64,000 nucleotides of DNA from Thermococcus nautili (GTDB lineage: Archaea > Methanobacteriota_B > Thermococci > Thermococcales > Thermococcaceae), in contig NZ_CP007264.1 of assembly GCF_000585495.1 (NCBI RefSeq), positions 868,001-932,000 on the forward strand, written 5' to 3'. The translations under genes and the position numbers were made by a program. This document shows positions 10,011-18,711 of the stretch, one piece after another. The notes under the pieces are model-generated. The model was not told the DNA's origin. It ran no database searches and saw nothing but the letters and a program-made list of their open reading frames with translations. Numbering within the stretch: the stretch's first letter is position 1; each line of letters opens with the position of its first letter.

Positions 10011-10259
10011 TCAATCCGAAAGGCTCTCCCCGTACTGAACCTTTGACTGGATAATCGTCTCGAGCTCACCGGTTCTCAGAAGCAGTCTGATGACGTCGTT
10101 GGTCACATCCCTGATGGCAGGGGGCAGAACTCCTGAACCGGACAGGTAGTGTTTAATGACCTCCTCAAGGGGGGCGGTGTAGAGCTTTCCATCGAAGACC
10201 ACAACCTCGTTTTCGGCTATCTCCACGAGTTTGTCTTCATACCCTAACTTGGTCCTCAT
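10011..10259 (-). CDS. Small conserved hypothetical protein
   Basis: An 82-residue protein beginning MRTKLGYEDKLVEIAENEVVVFDGKLY, with a C-terminal helical half (VTNDVIRLLLRTGELETII). I choose ATG 10259 because GGAGGTGGGGGGCG lies immediately upstream; the longer reading from 10289 runs through that site. A TATA-like TTTTAAAA lies near 10297-10304. No family recognised. Confidence 0.6.
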   Translation of the reverse strand: MRTKLGYEDKLVEIAENEVVVFDGKLYTAPLEEVIKHYLSGSGVLPPAIRDVTNDVIRLLLRTGELETIIQSKVQYGESLSD

Positions 10260-10346
10260 CGCCCCCCACCTCCAGAATAGGAAGCACAACGGAGGTTTTA
10301 AAATTTAACGGCCCAGAAAAGTTTAATAACAGAGGGTAAAAGAAGC

Positions 10347-10595
10347 TCAGAGGTTCCTGACTTCCTCGTCTATTGACTCTTCGAGGGTCCTCTCCCAGTC
10401 GTCAACGTCAAACTGCTCCAGCTCGCCTTCGAGTTCCTCTTTGAGGCTCATAACACGCCTCTTGAGAGCAGTCTTGGTCTCCTCGTCGTAAACGACGTAG
10501 TACGGGTTGTTCTTCGCTGAGACGTAGAGGATTGCCAGTATTATGACGAGGATAAAGAGGATTATGACCAGCCCGTAGAGGATGACCTCCGCCAT
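10347..10595 (-). CDS. Small single-span membrane protein downstream of minD
   Basis: An 82-residue protein with one N-terminal membrane helix (VILYGLVIILFILVIILAILYV) followed by a charged, probably coiled-coil cytoplasmic tail (KRRVMSLKEELEGELEQF). Its ATG overlaps the minD stop (TGATG), indicating translational coupling. It could anchor or regulate the MinD-like ATPase; that is inference from context only. Confidence 0.72.
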   Translation of the reverse strand: MAEVILYGLVIILFILVIILAILYVSAKNNPYYVVYDEETKTALKRRVMSLKEELEGELEQFDVDDWERTLEESIDEEVRNL

Positions 10596-11374
10596 CACTT
10601 CTTCCCTCCGAATATGGCTTTGAAGACCCTCTTAATCGGGCTCTCGGGCTCGGGCGGCTGCCACTTGATTCCGGCAAGCTTGGCCGCGAGCTGTTTGATG
10701 GCTATGGCAGCAGGACTGGTGGGGTTCTTGATGACGAGCGGGATACCGTAGGCGGAGGCGCGCTTTACCTCCGGGTCCTCAGGAATCATCGCAAGAACCG
10801 GAACCTCGAGGATGGCCTCTATTTCCTCCTTGCTGAGTTCGGTCTTCTCGTTGGTGACCCTGTTGAGAACGACGCCGAGCGGAAGGGTTCCAAGCTTCTC
10901 GGCAATGAGCTTGGTCTTGAGCGAGTCAGTTATGGCGGAGATTTCCGGGTTGGTAACTATGATGAGCTCCTTACCGATGAGGAGCGCGGTAACAGAGGTC
11001 ATCTCAAGTCCCGCTGGCGCGTCAATGAGGACGAAGTCTGCCATCTGACCGATTTCCCTCATGAGCTCCCTGAGCCTCTCTGGCTTGGCCTTCTTGACCT
11101 TTTCAAGGCTGAGTCCACCGGGGATTACCTTGACTCCGGCCGGTCCCTCGTAGATTGCGTCCTTAAGGTCAGCCTCCCTCGCGAGAACGTCGTGGAGCGT
11201 GATTGGTATGTCCTCCATTCCAAGGACGAGGCTGAGGTTTGCCATGGTCAGGTCAGCGTCGAGGAGAATCACTTCCTTGCCGAACTGGGCTAAAGCAACA
11301 CCCAGGTTTGCCACGGTTGTAGTTTTACCGGTTCCACCCTTTCCGGATGCAAAAACTATTGAACGCCCTTCCAA
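10595..11374 (-). CDS. minD: MinD/ParA-family cell division ATPase, TTG start
   Basis: A 259-residue deviant-Walker P-loop ATPase that positions cellular machinery by ATP-dependent membrane or partner binding. The deviant Walker A KGGTGKTT, switch I LLDADLTMANLS and switch II DFVLIDAPAGLE are all present. I start at TTG 11374 (MEGRSIVFASGKGG). GGAGGTG lies six bases upstream, the family normally begins just before this strand, and the TATA-like CTTAAATTAG at 11411-11420 would place transcription start downstream of the earlier ATGs. The C-terminus (PIKRVFKAIFGGKK) is an amphipathic, possibly membrane-targeting helix. Confidence 0.9.
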   Translation of the reverse strand: MEGRSIVFASGKGGTGKTTTVANLGVALAQFGKEVILLDADLTMANLSLVLGMEDIPITLHDVLAREADLKDAIYEGPAGVKVIPGGLSLEKVKKAKPERLRELMREIGQMADFVLIDAPAGLEMTSVTALLIGKELIIVTNPEISAITDSLKTKLIAEKLGTLPLGVVLNRVTNEKTELSKEEIEAILEVPVLAMIPEDPEVKRASAYGIPLVIKNPTSPAAIAIKQLAAKLAGIKWQPPEPESPIKRVFKAIFGGKK

Positions 11375-11506
11375 AGCCGACACCTCCGGTAAAATCATGA
11401 TAGGCATGTACTAATTTAAGGCCTATGGTGCACTGCGATTATCGCTTATGGAGAAGTGCTTTTAGCTTTTGCGGTGGAAATAAAAAGAAGTAATCGCCAG
11501 AAATGT

Positions 11507-12316
11507 TCATTCGGCTTTCTCTTCCTTCTCTTCCTTCGTCTTAGCGGTGTATGCCCTCGCGGCATCGCCAACTGCCTGGAACAGCTTCAGCATCTCCATC
11601 GGGAGCGGTAGAACTATGACGTTGCTCTTGTCGCTGGCAACGTCGCTTATCGTCTGGAGCGTCCTGAGCTGAAGGGCCATCGGGTGCTCGCTGATAATCT
11701 CAGCCGCCTCGCGGAGCTTCTCCGCGGCCTGCCTCTCGGCCTCGGCAAGGAGAATCCTTGCCCTCCTCTCCCTCTCGGCCTCGGCCTGCTTGGCCATTGC
11801 CCTCTGCATTCCGCTCGGGAGCTCAACGTCCTTTATCTCGACGGTGGTCACCTTGATGCCCCATGGGTCGGTTGCCTCGTCGATAATCTTCTGGAGCTGG
11901 AGGTTGAGCTTCTCCCTCTCGCTCAGCAGTTCGTCGAGGTGAGCCTGTCCAATGACGCTCCTCAGCGTCGTCTGAGCAATCTGGCTGGTGGCCATTATGT
12001 AGTTGCTGACCTGGGTGACTGCCTTAATCGGGTCAACGACGCGGAAGTAGACGACCGCATTGACCCTGACCGGAACGTTGTCCTTGGTTATGGTCTCCTG
12101 AACCGGAACGTCGAGAACCCTCGTACGGAGGTCAACTATGACTGCCTTTTCGAAAATCGGGATTATGAAGAACAGTCCGGGTCCTCTGGCACCAACGACC
12201 CTACCGAGACGGAATATGACGGCCCTCTCGTACTCCTTGACGATTTTTATGGCACTTGCCAGTATAATCAAAACAAAAAGCAAAACGATTCCCAAAACGA
12301 TGGTCCCAATCGCCAT
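11507..12316 (-). CDS. Stomatin/prohibitin-like (SPFH/band 7) membrane protein
   Basis: A 269-residue protein with an N-terminal membrane helix ([18 protein letters not shown]), the band 7 core ([25 protein letters not shown]) and a long charged helix ([19 protein letters not shown]). It corresponds to P. horikoshii PH1511, a stomatin that scaffolds and is cleaved by the neighbouring NfeD-type protease PH1510. The two genes abut here, with the upstream stop and this start sharing one base, as in the known pair. Confidence 0.93.
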   Translation of the reverse strand: MAIGTIVLGIVLLFVLIILASAIKIVKEYERAVIFRLGRVVGARGPGLFFIIPIFEKAVIVDLRTRVLDVPVQETITKDNVPVRVNAVVYFRVVDPIKAVTQVSNYIMATSQIAQTTLRSVIGQAHLDELLSEREKLNLQLQKIIDEATDPWGIKVTTVEIKDVELPSGMQRAMAKQAEAERERRARILLAEAERQAAEKLREAAEIISEHPMALQLRTLQTISDVASDKSNVIVLPLPMEMLKLFQAVGDAARAYTAKTKEEKEEKAE

Positions 12317-13647
12317 CAGCTATCACCCCTAACCTTTTCAACTATGAGAGTCAAACCCCGAACCTCAAGAACCCTAACCCGTTCTCCAACTTTAATCGTT
12401 GAACCATCCTTTGATACGGCCTTCCAGAGCTCTCCGCGAACTTTGATTACGCCCTCTGGATTGAGGTCTTCGATGACCTTACCAACTTCCCCTATCAATT
12501 CTTCCCTGCCAGTCTCGGGCTTTCTGCGATGAGCCCTAACCACCGCCGCCATTCCGAAGAGGAAGAACAACGCCAGCAGGACTCCTGTAACGATTATTGC
12601 CACCCTGAGGGTCTCGAAGGTTGAAGCGCTCACGAGGTAAACACCTCCACCACCTTTGCCAAAGAGTATCAGACCGCCGAGGACGAAGCTAACGAGACCA
12701 GCAACTGTGAAGAGTCCGAACGTCGGTGTCAGCGCTTCCGCGATGAAGAAAATCATGCCCAGGATTACCAGCACGAGACCGGCTTCGTTGTAGCCAAAGT
12801 AGCCCATTCCAATGACGCCGAGAACGAGCAGAATTGCGCCGAGCGTTTCTGGAACGTGCCAGCCGGGCGTCAGGAAGCCGAAGACAAGGCCGAGCATTCC
12901 GACCACAAAGAGGAGGTACGACACAGCCGGATTCGCGAGGAACGTGACTATGCGATAGCTAAGCGATGGATTAAGCTCTCTCACTTCAACGTTCGTGAAA
13001 TTAAGCGTGACATAGCCTTTCCCAGCAACCGGAACCTTGGTCCGCATGCCGTTGGCCTTCCTGAGAAGGTCGGGGACATCGTTTGCTATGACCTCAATCA
13101 CATGGGCCTCCAGGGCCTCCTCAGGGGTTAAGCTCAGGTCTTCCAGCACAAACTTCTCCGCGGCGGTGACGTTTCTACCGCTCTCCTCAGCCAGGGAGCG
13201 CATGTAGGCGGTGTAGAAATTCCTAATCTTGTCGGGAGCGCGGATTATACTCCCGTTGGAAGCGTAGCCGAGTATCGGCTCGCAGGCTCCTATGCTGGTT
13301 GCAGGAGCCATTGCTATCAGATGAGAGCTCATTGCGATGTACGTCCCGGCGGAGGCCGCTATCGCTCCCCTCGGGTAAACGTAGATTATCACGGGAACTG
13401 TCGAGTTCTGGATGAGAGAAACGATGCGCATCATCGCGTCGCCCTGGCCGCCTGGCGTGTTGAGCTCTATAATCAGCGCCTCTGCGTTGTTTTCCTCGGC
13501 GGTCTTTATGTAGCTCGCGAACTGGTCTGCGGTGTACTGCGTTATCGTGCCCTCTATCTTACCAACGTAGACCACCTTCTTGTCAGCAGATACAAATGGA
13601 ACCAGCAGCATCGAAACGAAGAGCATTACGAGCAAGGCGCGCTTCAT
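12316..13647 (-). CDS. nfeD: NfeD-family membrane serine protease (stomatin operon partner)
   Basis: Signal peptide ([21 protein letters not shown]), a ClpP-like protease domain with nucleophile in [12 protein letters not shown] and a Lys general base probably in [13 protein letters not shown], then four to five membrane helices and a C-terminal OB-fold NfeD domain ([23 protein letters not shown]). This matches the Ser-Lys protease PH1510, which cleaves the C-terminal region of stomatin. I prefer ATG 13647 over 13671: the TATA-like GTTTTAAACG near 13677-13686 implies a transcript start near 13657, and the protein then begins as a clean signal peptide. Confidence 0.92.
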   Translation of the reverse strand: MKRALLVMLFVSMLLVPFVSADKKVVYVGKIEGTITQYTADQFASYIKTAEENNAEALIIELNTPGGQGDAMMRIVSLIQNSTVPVIIYVYPRGAIAASAGTYIAMSSHLIAMAPATSIGACEPILGYASNGSIIRAPDKIRNFYTAYMRSLAEESGRNVTAAEKFVLEDLSLTPEEALEAHVIEVIANDVPDLLRKANGMRTKVPVAGKGYVTLNFTNVEVRELNPSLSYRIVTFLANPAVSYLLFVVGMLGLVFGFLTPGWHVPETLGAILLVLGVIGMGYFGYNEAGLVLVILGMIFFIAEALTPTFGLFTVAGLVSFVLGGLILFGKGGGGVYLVSASTFETLRVAIIVTGVLLALFFLFGMAAVVRAHRRKPETGREELIGEVGKVIEDLNPEGVIKVRGELWKAVSKDGSTIKVGERVRVLEVRGLTLIVEKVRGDS

Positions 13648-13744
13648 GGCCCTCATCAGAGGAGATACCACTTAAACGTTTAAAACTTTTGCCTGCGGGC
13701 GAGAGTTAGGAAAGCCATTTATATGCCCGGCACCAAGGTGAACC

Positions 13745-14053
13745 ATGCTCGCCGAAACCTACAGGAGTTACCGTCTCGCGAAGGGGGATAAGAAAAGGGA
13801 ACTTGCGAGAAAGCTTGTAATGGAACTCGCAAGGTACTCACACAGAGAGCCCTTCTGGGAAACCGTTCGTGAGCTCGGTCTCAAGCCCGACAGAGTCAAG
13901 GAGGTAATGCTCTTCCTCGAGGAGAACGGGGAAATCGAGATAAGGCGCTCCTCCGACGGGAAGAGGCTCTGGGTCCTAACCCTAAGGGATATAAGGCGCA
14001 ACCCCGTAAGGCTCGACCGATGGTTAGCGTTGAAAAAACCGCAAAGGAAATGA
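13745..14053 (+). CDS. Small winged-helix-like hypothetical protein
   Basis: A 102-residue basic protein. The segment KPDRVKEVMLFLEENGEIEIRRSSDGKRLWVLTLRDIRR reads like the recognition helix and wing of a small winged-helix DNA-binding domain. The TATA-like ATTTATATG at 13715-13723 and AAGGTGA before the ATG start a four-gene operon with a DNA glycosylase and two coiled-coil proteins. Its stop overlaps the glycosylase start (ATGA). Whether it regulates or assists repair is unknown. Confidence 0.65.
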   Translation: MLAETYRSYRLAKGDKKRELARKLVMELARYSHREPFWETVRELGLKPDRVKEVMLFLEENGEIEIRRSSDGKRLWVLTLRDIRRNPVRLDRWLALKKPQRK

Positions 14054-14856
14054 TACGCAACGGCACCTGGACCTTCAGGGACGGCACTTTCTACCAGGCC
14101 CTGAGGCTGAGCAACGGGAAGACCGGGGTGGTCGCCTACGACGGGGACTTCCGCTTCCCCGAGGGCTGGGGGAGAAGCGAGAGGAGGGAAGCGAAGGAGA
14201 AACTGACCTTTATCCTTGGCCTCGACACGGATTTGGACTCATTCTACGCCGAGATAGGCGATTCGCCCTTCACATTCCTCATCGAGGAGTTCTACGGCCT
14301 AACTATTCCCGCATCCCCAAGCCCCTATCAGGCCCTCGTCGAGGTGATAGCCCAGCAGCAGGTTAACTACGAATTTGCCCAGCGGACGATTAGGAACCTC
14401 GTCAAACTCGCCGGAGAGCCCGTTGGAGAACTCTACGCCTTTCCCACCGCCGAGCGGATTGCAGGGCTGAGCGAGGAAGAGCTAAAGGAGGCCAGACTCG
14501 GCTATAGAGCGGGCTACATAAAATCCCTCACGGAGCTCTATTTAAAGGGCGAGCTGAATCTCGAACTCTGGGACCGGGACGTTGGAGAGGCCATCAAATA
14601 CCTCACGAAGTTCAGAGGAATAGGGAAGTGGAGCGCGGAGCTGTTCCTTGCTTACGGCCTTAGGAAGAACGTCTATCCAGCTGGAGACCTCGGCCTGAGG
14701 AGGGGAATAGCGAAGATTTTCGGCAAAAGGCCGAAGGAGGTCAAGGAGAGGGACGTTAGGGAAATCATTGAACCCTACGGAAGGTGGAAGGGGCTTCTGG
14801 CCTTTTACATCCTCTGCTACGACAGGAAGACCGAGATGGAGAGGAGGAAGAGATGA
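14050..14856 (+). CDS. AlkA-like HhH-GPD DNA glycosylase
   Basis: A base-excision repair glycosylase of about 268 residues. An N-terminal beta-rich domain leads into the HhH-GPD core: SPYQALVEVIAQQQVNYEFAQ, the hairpin KFRGIGKWSAELFL and the catalytic aspartate in YPAGDLGLRRG. The pattern is closest to 3-methyladenine glycosylase II (AlkA). No Fe-S cluster cysteines are present. I choose ATG 14050, which forms an ATGA overlap with the preceding gene; a GTG-type reading from 14020 would overlap it by 34 nt. Confidence 0.85.
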   Translation: MIRNGTWTFRDGTFYQALRLSNGKTGVVAYDGDFRFPEGWGRSERREAKEKLTFILGLDTDLDSFYAEIGDSPFTFLIEEFYGLTIPASPSPYQALVEVIAQQQVNYEFAQRTIRNLVKLAGEPVGELYAFPTAERIAGLSEEELKEARLGYRAGYIKSLTELYLKGELNLELWDRDVGEAIKYLTKFRGIGKWSAELFLAYGLRKNVYPAGDLGLRRGIAKIFGKRPKEVKERDVREIIEPYGRWKGLLAFYILCYDRKTEMERRKR

Positions 14857-15203
14857 GTGATGTAGTAATTATCCTGCCCCGCGAGAAGTTCAAGTCCCTG
14901 AAGGGAAGGGACGTTAAGGCCCTAATCGAGGAGAACCTTCCTAAAGTCGAGGAAACCCTCGGGGCCGAGCGGGAGGAGTTCCTTCGGGAGAAAATTGGGA
15001 AGCTCGAGGAGAAGCTCCGGGAAATGGAGAACCAGCTCGACGAGCTGAGGGAGTTTTACGAGAAGGCCCTGAGAGACAAGGAGCTAATGATGGCGGAGCG
15101 GGACAAGCTGAGAAAGGAGAACGAGGAACTCAGGAGAAGACTGGATGAGAAGGGAAGTTCAGGAAATGTGAACGAATCGTTCACGGAGCGTGAACTAAGA
15201 TGA
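14853..15203 (+). CDS. Coiled-coil protein of the glycosylase operon
   Basis: A 116-residue protein coupled by ATGA to the glycosylase and by ATGA to the next gene. The N-terminal 35 residues (MSDVVIILPREKFKSLKGRDVKALIEENLPKV split by turns) form a small head. Residues 40-105 are an unbroken heptad-rich helix (EKIGKLEEKLREMENQLDELREFYEKA continuing). No enzymatic motif. It probably oligomerises with the next coiled-coil protein. Confidence 0.68.
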   Translation: MSDVVIILPREKFKSLKGRDVKALIEENLPKVEETLGAEREEFLREKIGKLEEKLREMENQLDELREFYEKALRDKELMMAERDKLRKENEELRRRLDEKGSSGNVNESFTERELR

Positions 15204-15595
15204 AGCTCACAATCAAACCAGACAGGGGCTTCGGGAAGGTTGAGGTCGAGCTCGGCGAGCTCTCGGCCGAGATTGAGAAGCTCGCGGAGCGATACGGCGT
15301 CCCTCCAGAGAGGATTATTGAAATCGCACTCATCGGAGAGTTCAAGGAGTCGAAGGGAGAGCTTGAGCAACTCGAGAAGAAAGCTGAGGAGCTTGAAAAG
15401 AGAGTCTGGAAGCTCGAAATGGAGTACGCTCCGCTCCGTTACAAAGCCTACGGCCTTAGCGAGGACAACAAAATCCTCGCAATCGAGCTTTCTGGTTTGA
15501 TAGCGGAGAACAACCAGCTCAGGCGCTTCTTGAGGCTTCCACTTAACCGAAACATTGAGCTGAGAAAGCTTATATCCTACTACCTTCAAGGTTGA
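15200..15595 (+). CDS. Second coiled-coil protein of the glycosylase operon
   Basis: A 131-residue protein. A beta-rich N-terminus (MKLTIKPDRGFGKVEVELG) leads into a helix-turn-helix-like stretch (IEKLAERYGVPPERIIEIALIGEF), then a coiled coil (GELEQLEKKAEELEKRVWKLE), then a leucine-rich tail. The middle segment resembles a ribbon-helix-helix or HTH dimerisation unit, so DNA binding is possible. Function unknown. The sRNA promoter lies inside its last codons (15569-15577). Confidence 0.68.
   Translation: MKLTIKPDRGFGKVEVELGELSAEIEKLAERYGVPPERIIEIALIGEFKESKGELEQLEKKAEELEKRVWKLEMEYAPLRYKAYGLSEDNKILAIELSGLIAENNQLRRFLRLPLNRNIELRKLISYYLQG
15569..15577 (+). promoter_or_regulatory. TATA box placed for the sRNA
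   Basis: CTTATATCC, preceded by the purine-rich GAGAAAG (BRE-like), is centred 25 nt before 15598. That is where the box C/D RNA would begin. It lies within the end of the preceding coding sequence. Confidence 0.6.
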
Positions 15596-15597
15596 AG

Positions 15598-15656
15598 CGC
15601 GGATGATGACAGCGAATTGCACCGAACGCTGTGATGACGAGGACTGGCCCTGACGC
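15598..15656 (+). ncRNA. Box C/D sRNA (2'-O-methylation guide)
   Basis: All four boxes are in register: C box ATGATGA (15603-15609), a 12-nt guide (15610-15621), D' box CCGA (15622-15625), a 5-nt spacer, C' box GTGATGA (15631-15637), a second 12-nt guide (15638-15649) and D box CTGA (15650-15653). GCG before C and CGC after D can form the terminal stem. Twelve-nucleotide guides and a short spacer are the archaeal norm. D' is degenerate (CCGA for CUGA). The methylated targets pair with the fifth base upstream of D and D'. I could not assign them to specific rRNA or tRNA positions by eye. Confidence 0.82.
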
Positions 15657-15659
15657 CGT

Positions 15660-15737
15660 CCCGGGCCGGCCGTGAGGAATCCAAGACGGGATGAGCGAAG
15701 GCGATGATATACCCTATGAGCGCCGAGCCGGTCCGGG
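15660..15737 (+). ncRNA. Putative structured RNA adjoining the sRNA
   Basis: An 11-bp stem pairs 15660-15670 (CCCGGGCCGGC) with 15727-15737 (GCCGGTCCGGG), including one G-U pair. It encloses a 56-nt loop with an inner GGCG/CGCC helix (15700-15703 with 15721-15724). Boxes resembling degenerate C (GTGAGGA, 15672-15678) and C' (GCGATGA) with ATGA tetramers are present, but the second spacing is only 8 nt. It may be a divergent guide RNA, a processing stem for the upstream sRNA, or a terminator-like element ahead of the convergent gene. Confidence 0.4.
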
Positions 15738-15740
15738 GCG

Positions 15741-16820
15741 CTAAATTGCCCCAACCTTCTCAAGAACGCGCGGTATCTCAACCGGCTCGAGGGCGCTCTC
15801 GACGATGTAGCCCTTCTCCACGAGGATTCTCGAAACGAGCTCCTCCCGCGTGAAGCCGTCCAGTGTTCTGTCGCCGTAGAACATCAGCTCCGGGAGCAGG
15901 ACAAGGCCGAGGTCAACCTCCGGAAGCTTTTCAACGGTTCTGAGCACGTCCCTGCCCGTGAGCAGGCCGGCAGTTCCTATGTTCCCGCCGAAGAACTCGT
16001 TTTTAACCGCCACAACCGGAATCCTCGGGAAGATTCGCCTCAGCTCAGGATAGGCCAGCTCGCCGGTCAGTATGTAGGTCGGCATCCCGGGCTCGATTTC
16101 AAAGGGACCCACATCGAGCCGAAACTCGCCGAGGAGGGCCTTAAAGATGGGCGGAATCACGACCTTTATCCCGGTCTCCCTTCCAGCTTCGAGGGCCGTC
16201 TCCTTGACGAAGGTTAGCTCGTCCCTCGTTAGGGGCCTAACGTCCCTGTTGTATCTCGTCACCCCAACGGGGAAAAGCCTAACCTCGGCAACGCTCATCG
16301 AGGCCAAATCCTCTATTATCTCCCCGATGTCGTCAACGTTGTAGCCCGGAGTGAGGATTATGTCCGCTATAACCCTGAAAGTCTCTGCCACGAGGGGGAG
16401 GAGGTCTATAAGTTTACCGGCGAGCGGGCTTCTCATGAGGGCAATCCTCTTTTCCTTCTTTGTCGTGTGGACGGAAATCTGCATCTCGTCGAGGCCCGCT
16501 TTCTGGAGGCTCTCAATTCTCTTCTCGTCCAGCCCGACGTTTCCGGCAGTATCGGTAACTCGAATCCATAGCTCGGGATAGTGCTCTCTCACGTAGGCAA
16601 TCCTTCTCTCGAGCTCCGGGTCGTTCAGGGTGTCGTGGAAGGAAACGCGGTAAATCATCTCGGGTGGATTCTGCCGGAGGTAGCAGAAGAGGCAGTAGCT
16701 CCCGCACGGGCCGGCCCTGCTCGACGGAGGAATGACTACCAAATCGTCCCGCTCATCGACGCCATCGAGCTCGTACTTGGTGATTCTCCTCAGCTTGAAG
16801 TCCTCGGTGAACTCGTACAT
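15741..16820 (-). CDS. Radical SAM protein, COG1625/DUF512-like
   Basis: A 359-residue Fe-S oxidoreductase-type protein. The cluster motif is [15 protein letters not shown] near residue 40 (spacing Cx3Cx2C, as in radical SAM enzymes). It is followed by [31 protein letters not shown] and an [10 protein letters not shown] strand consistent with a partial TIM barrel. The C-terminal half ([21 protein letters not shown] and [21 protein letters not shown]) is the DUF512-like domain. Substrate unknown. It is monocistronic and converges on the sRNA region. Confidence 0.8.
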   Translation of the reverse strand: MYEFTEDFKLRRITKYELDGVDERDDLVVIPPSSRAGPCGSYCLFCYLRQNPPEMIYRVSFHDTLNDPELERRIAYVREHYPELWIRVTDTAGNVGLDEKRIESLQKAGLDEMQISVHTTKKEKRIALMRSPLAGKLIDLLPLVAETFRVIADIILTPGYNVDDIGEIIEDLASMSVAEVRLFPVGVTRYNRDVRPLTRDELTFVKETALEAGRETGIKVVIPPIFKALLGEFRLDVGPFEIEPGMPTYILTGELAYPELRRIFPRIPVVAVKNEFFGGNIGTAGLLTGRDVLRTVEKLPEVDLGLVLLPELMFYGDRTLDGFTREELVSRILVEKGYIVESALEPVEIPRVLEKVGAI

Positions 16821-16877
16821 GCTCGAAACTCGGGCTGGGTTTTTAAAAGCTTAAGGTGAAAGCTTAGGGGTGGTGGC

Positions 16878-17411
16878 ATGATAATAGCGGTAACCGGAAC
16901 GCCCGGGGCCGGGAAGACGACGGTTTCGAAGCTTTTGGCTCAAAAGCTCGGCTACGAGTACGTCAGCCTGAGGGACTACGCGATGGAAAAGGGCATCGGC
17001 GAGATGAAGGGAGATGAGCTCGAGGTCGAGGTGGACGAGCTGGCCTACAACTTCGAGCGAGACTTCAAGGGGAGGAACGTCGTCGTTGACGGGCATCTCA
17101 GCCACTTCCTCAACGCAGACCTCGTGGTTGTGCTGAGGGCACATCCAAAGCTAATCGGCGAGAGGTTAACCAAGAGGGGTTATTCGAGGGAGAAAGTTGG
17201 CGAGAACGTTGAAGCCGAGCTCGTTGATGTCATCCTAGTGGAAGCGCTCGAGGAGAACGAGAACGTCGTAGAGGTTGACACGACCGGAAAGACGCCGGAA
17301 GAGGTTGTGAACGAGATTTTGGGGCTGATTGAGAAAGGTGTCAGGAGAAGGGTCGGCATCGTGGACTGGAGCGAGGTCTACGACGAGGTGATTCCCTACC
17401 TGCGCCTCTGA
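16878..17411 (+). CDS. Fap7/AK6-type adenylate kinase-like NTPase
   Basis: A 177-residue P-loop protein: [15 protein letters not shown] at the N-terminus, [11 protein letters not shown] and the lid-type [24 protein letters not shown]. This is the archaeal homologue of Fap7/AK6, an ATPase in late small-subunit ribosome maturation that contacts uS11. GGGGTGGTGGC precedes the ATG. Its 3' end overlaps the convergent nob1 gene by 16 nt, and Nob1 acts at the same maturation step. Confidence 0.9.
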   Translation: MIIAVTGTPGAGKTTVSKLLAQKLGYEYVSLRDYAMEKGIGEMKGDELEVEVDELAYNFERDFKGRNVVVDGHLSHFLNADLVVVLRAHPKLIGERLTKRGYSREKVGENVEAELVDVILVEALEENENVVEVDTTGKTPEEVVNEILGLIEKGVRRRVGIVDWSEVYDEVIPYLRL

Positions 17412-17881
17412 CGCCTCCTCTTTTTCCTCGGTATGAGCTTAACGGGACTGCCACAGTCAGGGCAGACTCCTCCAGGGGGCATCTCGGAAAAGCGCTTCCC
17501 ACAGCCAATGCAGACGTAGTTCCAGCGGATTACGCGCTTTATCCCGCGCTTTAGGGTCTTGAAGGGAATCCCAAGGGTTCTGGCTATGTTCTGGAGGTTA
17601 TAGTCGTCGGTGAGGAGAGTGGCTTTAAGCTCGTACGCCAGGGCGAGAACTTCAACGTCAGCCTCGCTGAGCTCGTTGAGCTCACCCGTCCTTCTTGCGG
17701 CTTCCATAACTGCTTCAACGCTCTCCTTTGAGGGAACGAGCACCTTAACCTTTCCCGCGCTTATCAGACCCTCAAGGAAGAGCTTCGACTCAGAGTCCTT
17801 GACCTCTTCAACGACCTTCGGCGTCGTGAAGCCCTCGACGTCTATCCCCTGGATGAAGATGGCGGCGTCAATTACCTGCAT
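17396..17881 (-). CDS. nob1: Endoribonuclease Nob1
   Basis: A 161-residue PIN-domain RNase that matures the 3' end of 16S rRNA. PIN acidic residues are visible in QVIDAAIFI (N-terminus), [11 protein letters not shown] and [12 protein letters not shown]. The C-terminal zinc ribbon is CIGCGKRF...CPDCGSP (about residues 123-145), followed by a basic [10 protein letters not shown] tail for RNA contact. It is tail to tail with the Fap7-like gene. Both the length and the PIN plus zinc-ribbon order match archaeal Nob1. Confidence 0.93.
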   Translation of the reverse strand: MQVIDAAIFIQGIDVEGFTTPKVVEEVKDSESKLFLEGLISAGKVKVLVPSKESVEAVMEAARRTGELNELSEADVEVLALAYELKATLLTDDYNLQNIARTLGIPFKTLKRGIKRVIRWNYVCIGCGKRFSEMPPGGVCPDCGSPVKLIPRKKRRRQRRR

Positions 17882-17939
17882 AGTTCAAACTCTGGGAAAG
17901 CCTTTTTTAGACTTCCGTCGAAACGCCATTGGTGGGAGC

Positions 17940-18707
17940 ATGAGGGTGGATTTGAACTCCGACCTCGGGGAGAGCTTTGGCCGATACAAGTTAGGCCTCG
18001 ACGAGGAAGTCATGAACTACATCACGAGCGCCAACGTCGCCACCGGCTGGCACGCCGGCGACCCGCTGGTAATGAGAAAGACAGTCAGGCTCGCGAAGGA
18101 GAAGGGGGTTGCAGTCGGCGCGCACCCGGGCTACCCGGATTTGATGGGCTTCGGGAGGAGGTACATGAAGCTCACGCCCGAGGAGGCAAGGAACTACATT
18201 CTCTACCAAATTGGAGCGCTCTACGCGTTCACTAAAGCTGAAGGCCTCGAACTCCAGCACGTCAAACCGCACGGGGCACTTTACAACGCCCTCGTTAAAG
18301 AGGAAGACCTCGCAAGGGCAGTTATAGAGGGGATGGCCGACTTCGATAAAAAGCTAATTTTTGTAACCCTCTCCGGTTCAAGGCCCGCCCAGATAGCCGA
18401 GGAGATGGGCGTTAAGGTTGCCCACGAGGTCTTCGCTGACAGGGCCTATAACCCCGACGGAACGCTCGTCCCGCGCTCGAAGCCTAACGCTGTAATCCAC
18501 GACAAGGAGGAGATAGCGGAGCGCGTTATCTCGATGGTCAAGGACGGCGGTGTTAGGGCCATAAACGGCGAGTGGATTGAGCTTAAAGCCGATACAATCT
18601 GCGTCCACGGCGACAACCCGAAGGCCGTTGAGATAGCGAGGCACATCCGGGAGGTCCTTGAGCGGGAAGGGGTTAAGGTAGTGCCGATGAAAGCGTTCAT
18701 CAGGTGA
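17940..18707 (+). CDS. pxpA: 5-oxoprolinase subunit A (LamB/YcsF family)
   Basis: A 255-residue subunit of the ATP-dependent 5-oxoprolinase that hydrolyses 5-oxo-L-proline to glutamate. The N-terminal [27 protein letters not shown] and [10 protein letters not shown] motifs are diagnostic. I start at ATG 17940, preceded by GGTGGGAGC; the open frame extends far upstream but only antisense to nob1. pxpB follows after 4 nt. This removes pyroglutamate, which forms spontaneously from glutamine and glutamate at high temperature. Confidence 0.95.
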   Translation: MRVDLNSDLGESFGRYKLGLDEEVMNYITSANVATGWHAGDPLVMRKTVRLAKEKGVAVGAHPGYPDLMGFGRRYMKLTPEEARNYILYQIGALYAFTKAEGLELQHVKPHGALYNALVKEEDLARAVIEGMADFDKKLIFVTLSGSRPAQIAEEMGVKVAHEVFADRAYNPDGTLVPRSKPNAVIHDKEEIAERVISMVKDGGVRAINGEWIELKADTICVHGDNPKAVEIARHIREVLEREGVKVVPMKAFIR

Positions 18708-18711
18708 GACC

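Noticed and set aside
15660-15737. H/ACA guide RNA
   Set aside because: There is no ACA box after the stem and the internal loop is lopsided (only two bases on the 3' side), so no pseudouridylation pocket can be drawn.
17610-17939. N-terminal extension of pxpA by 110 residues
   Set aside because: The extension is antisense to nob1, and PxpA proteins begin at the [11 protein letters not shown] segment, where GGTGGGAGC precedes ATG 17940.
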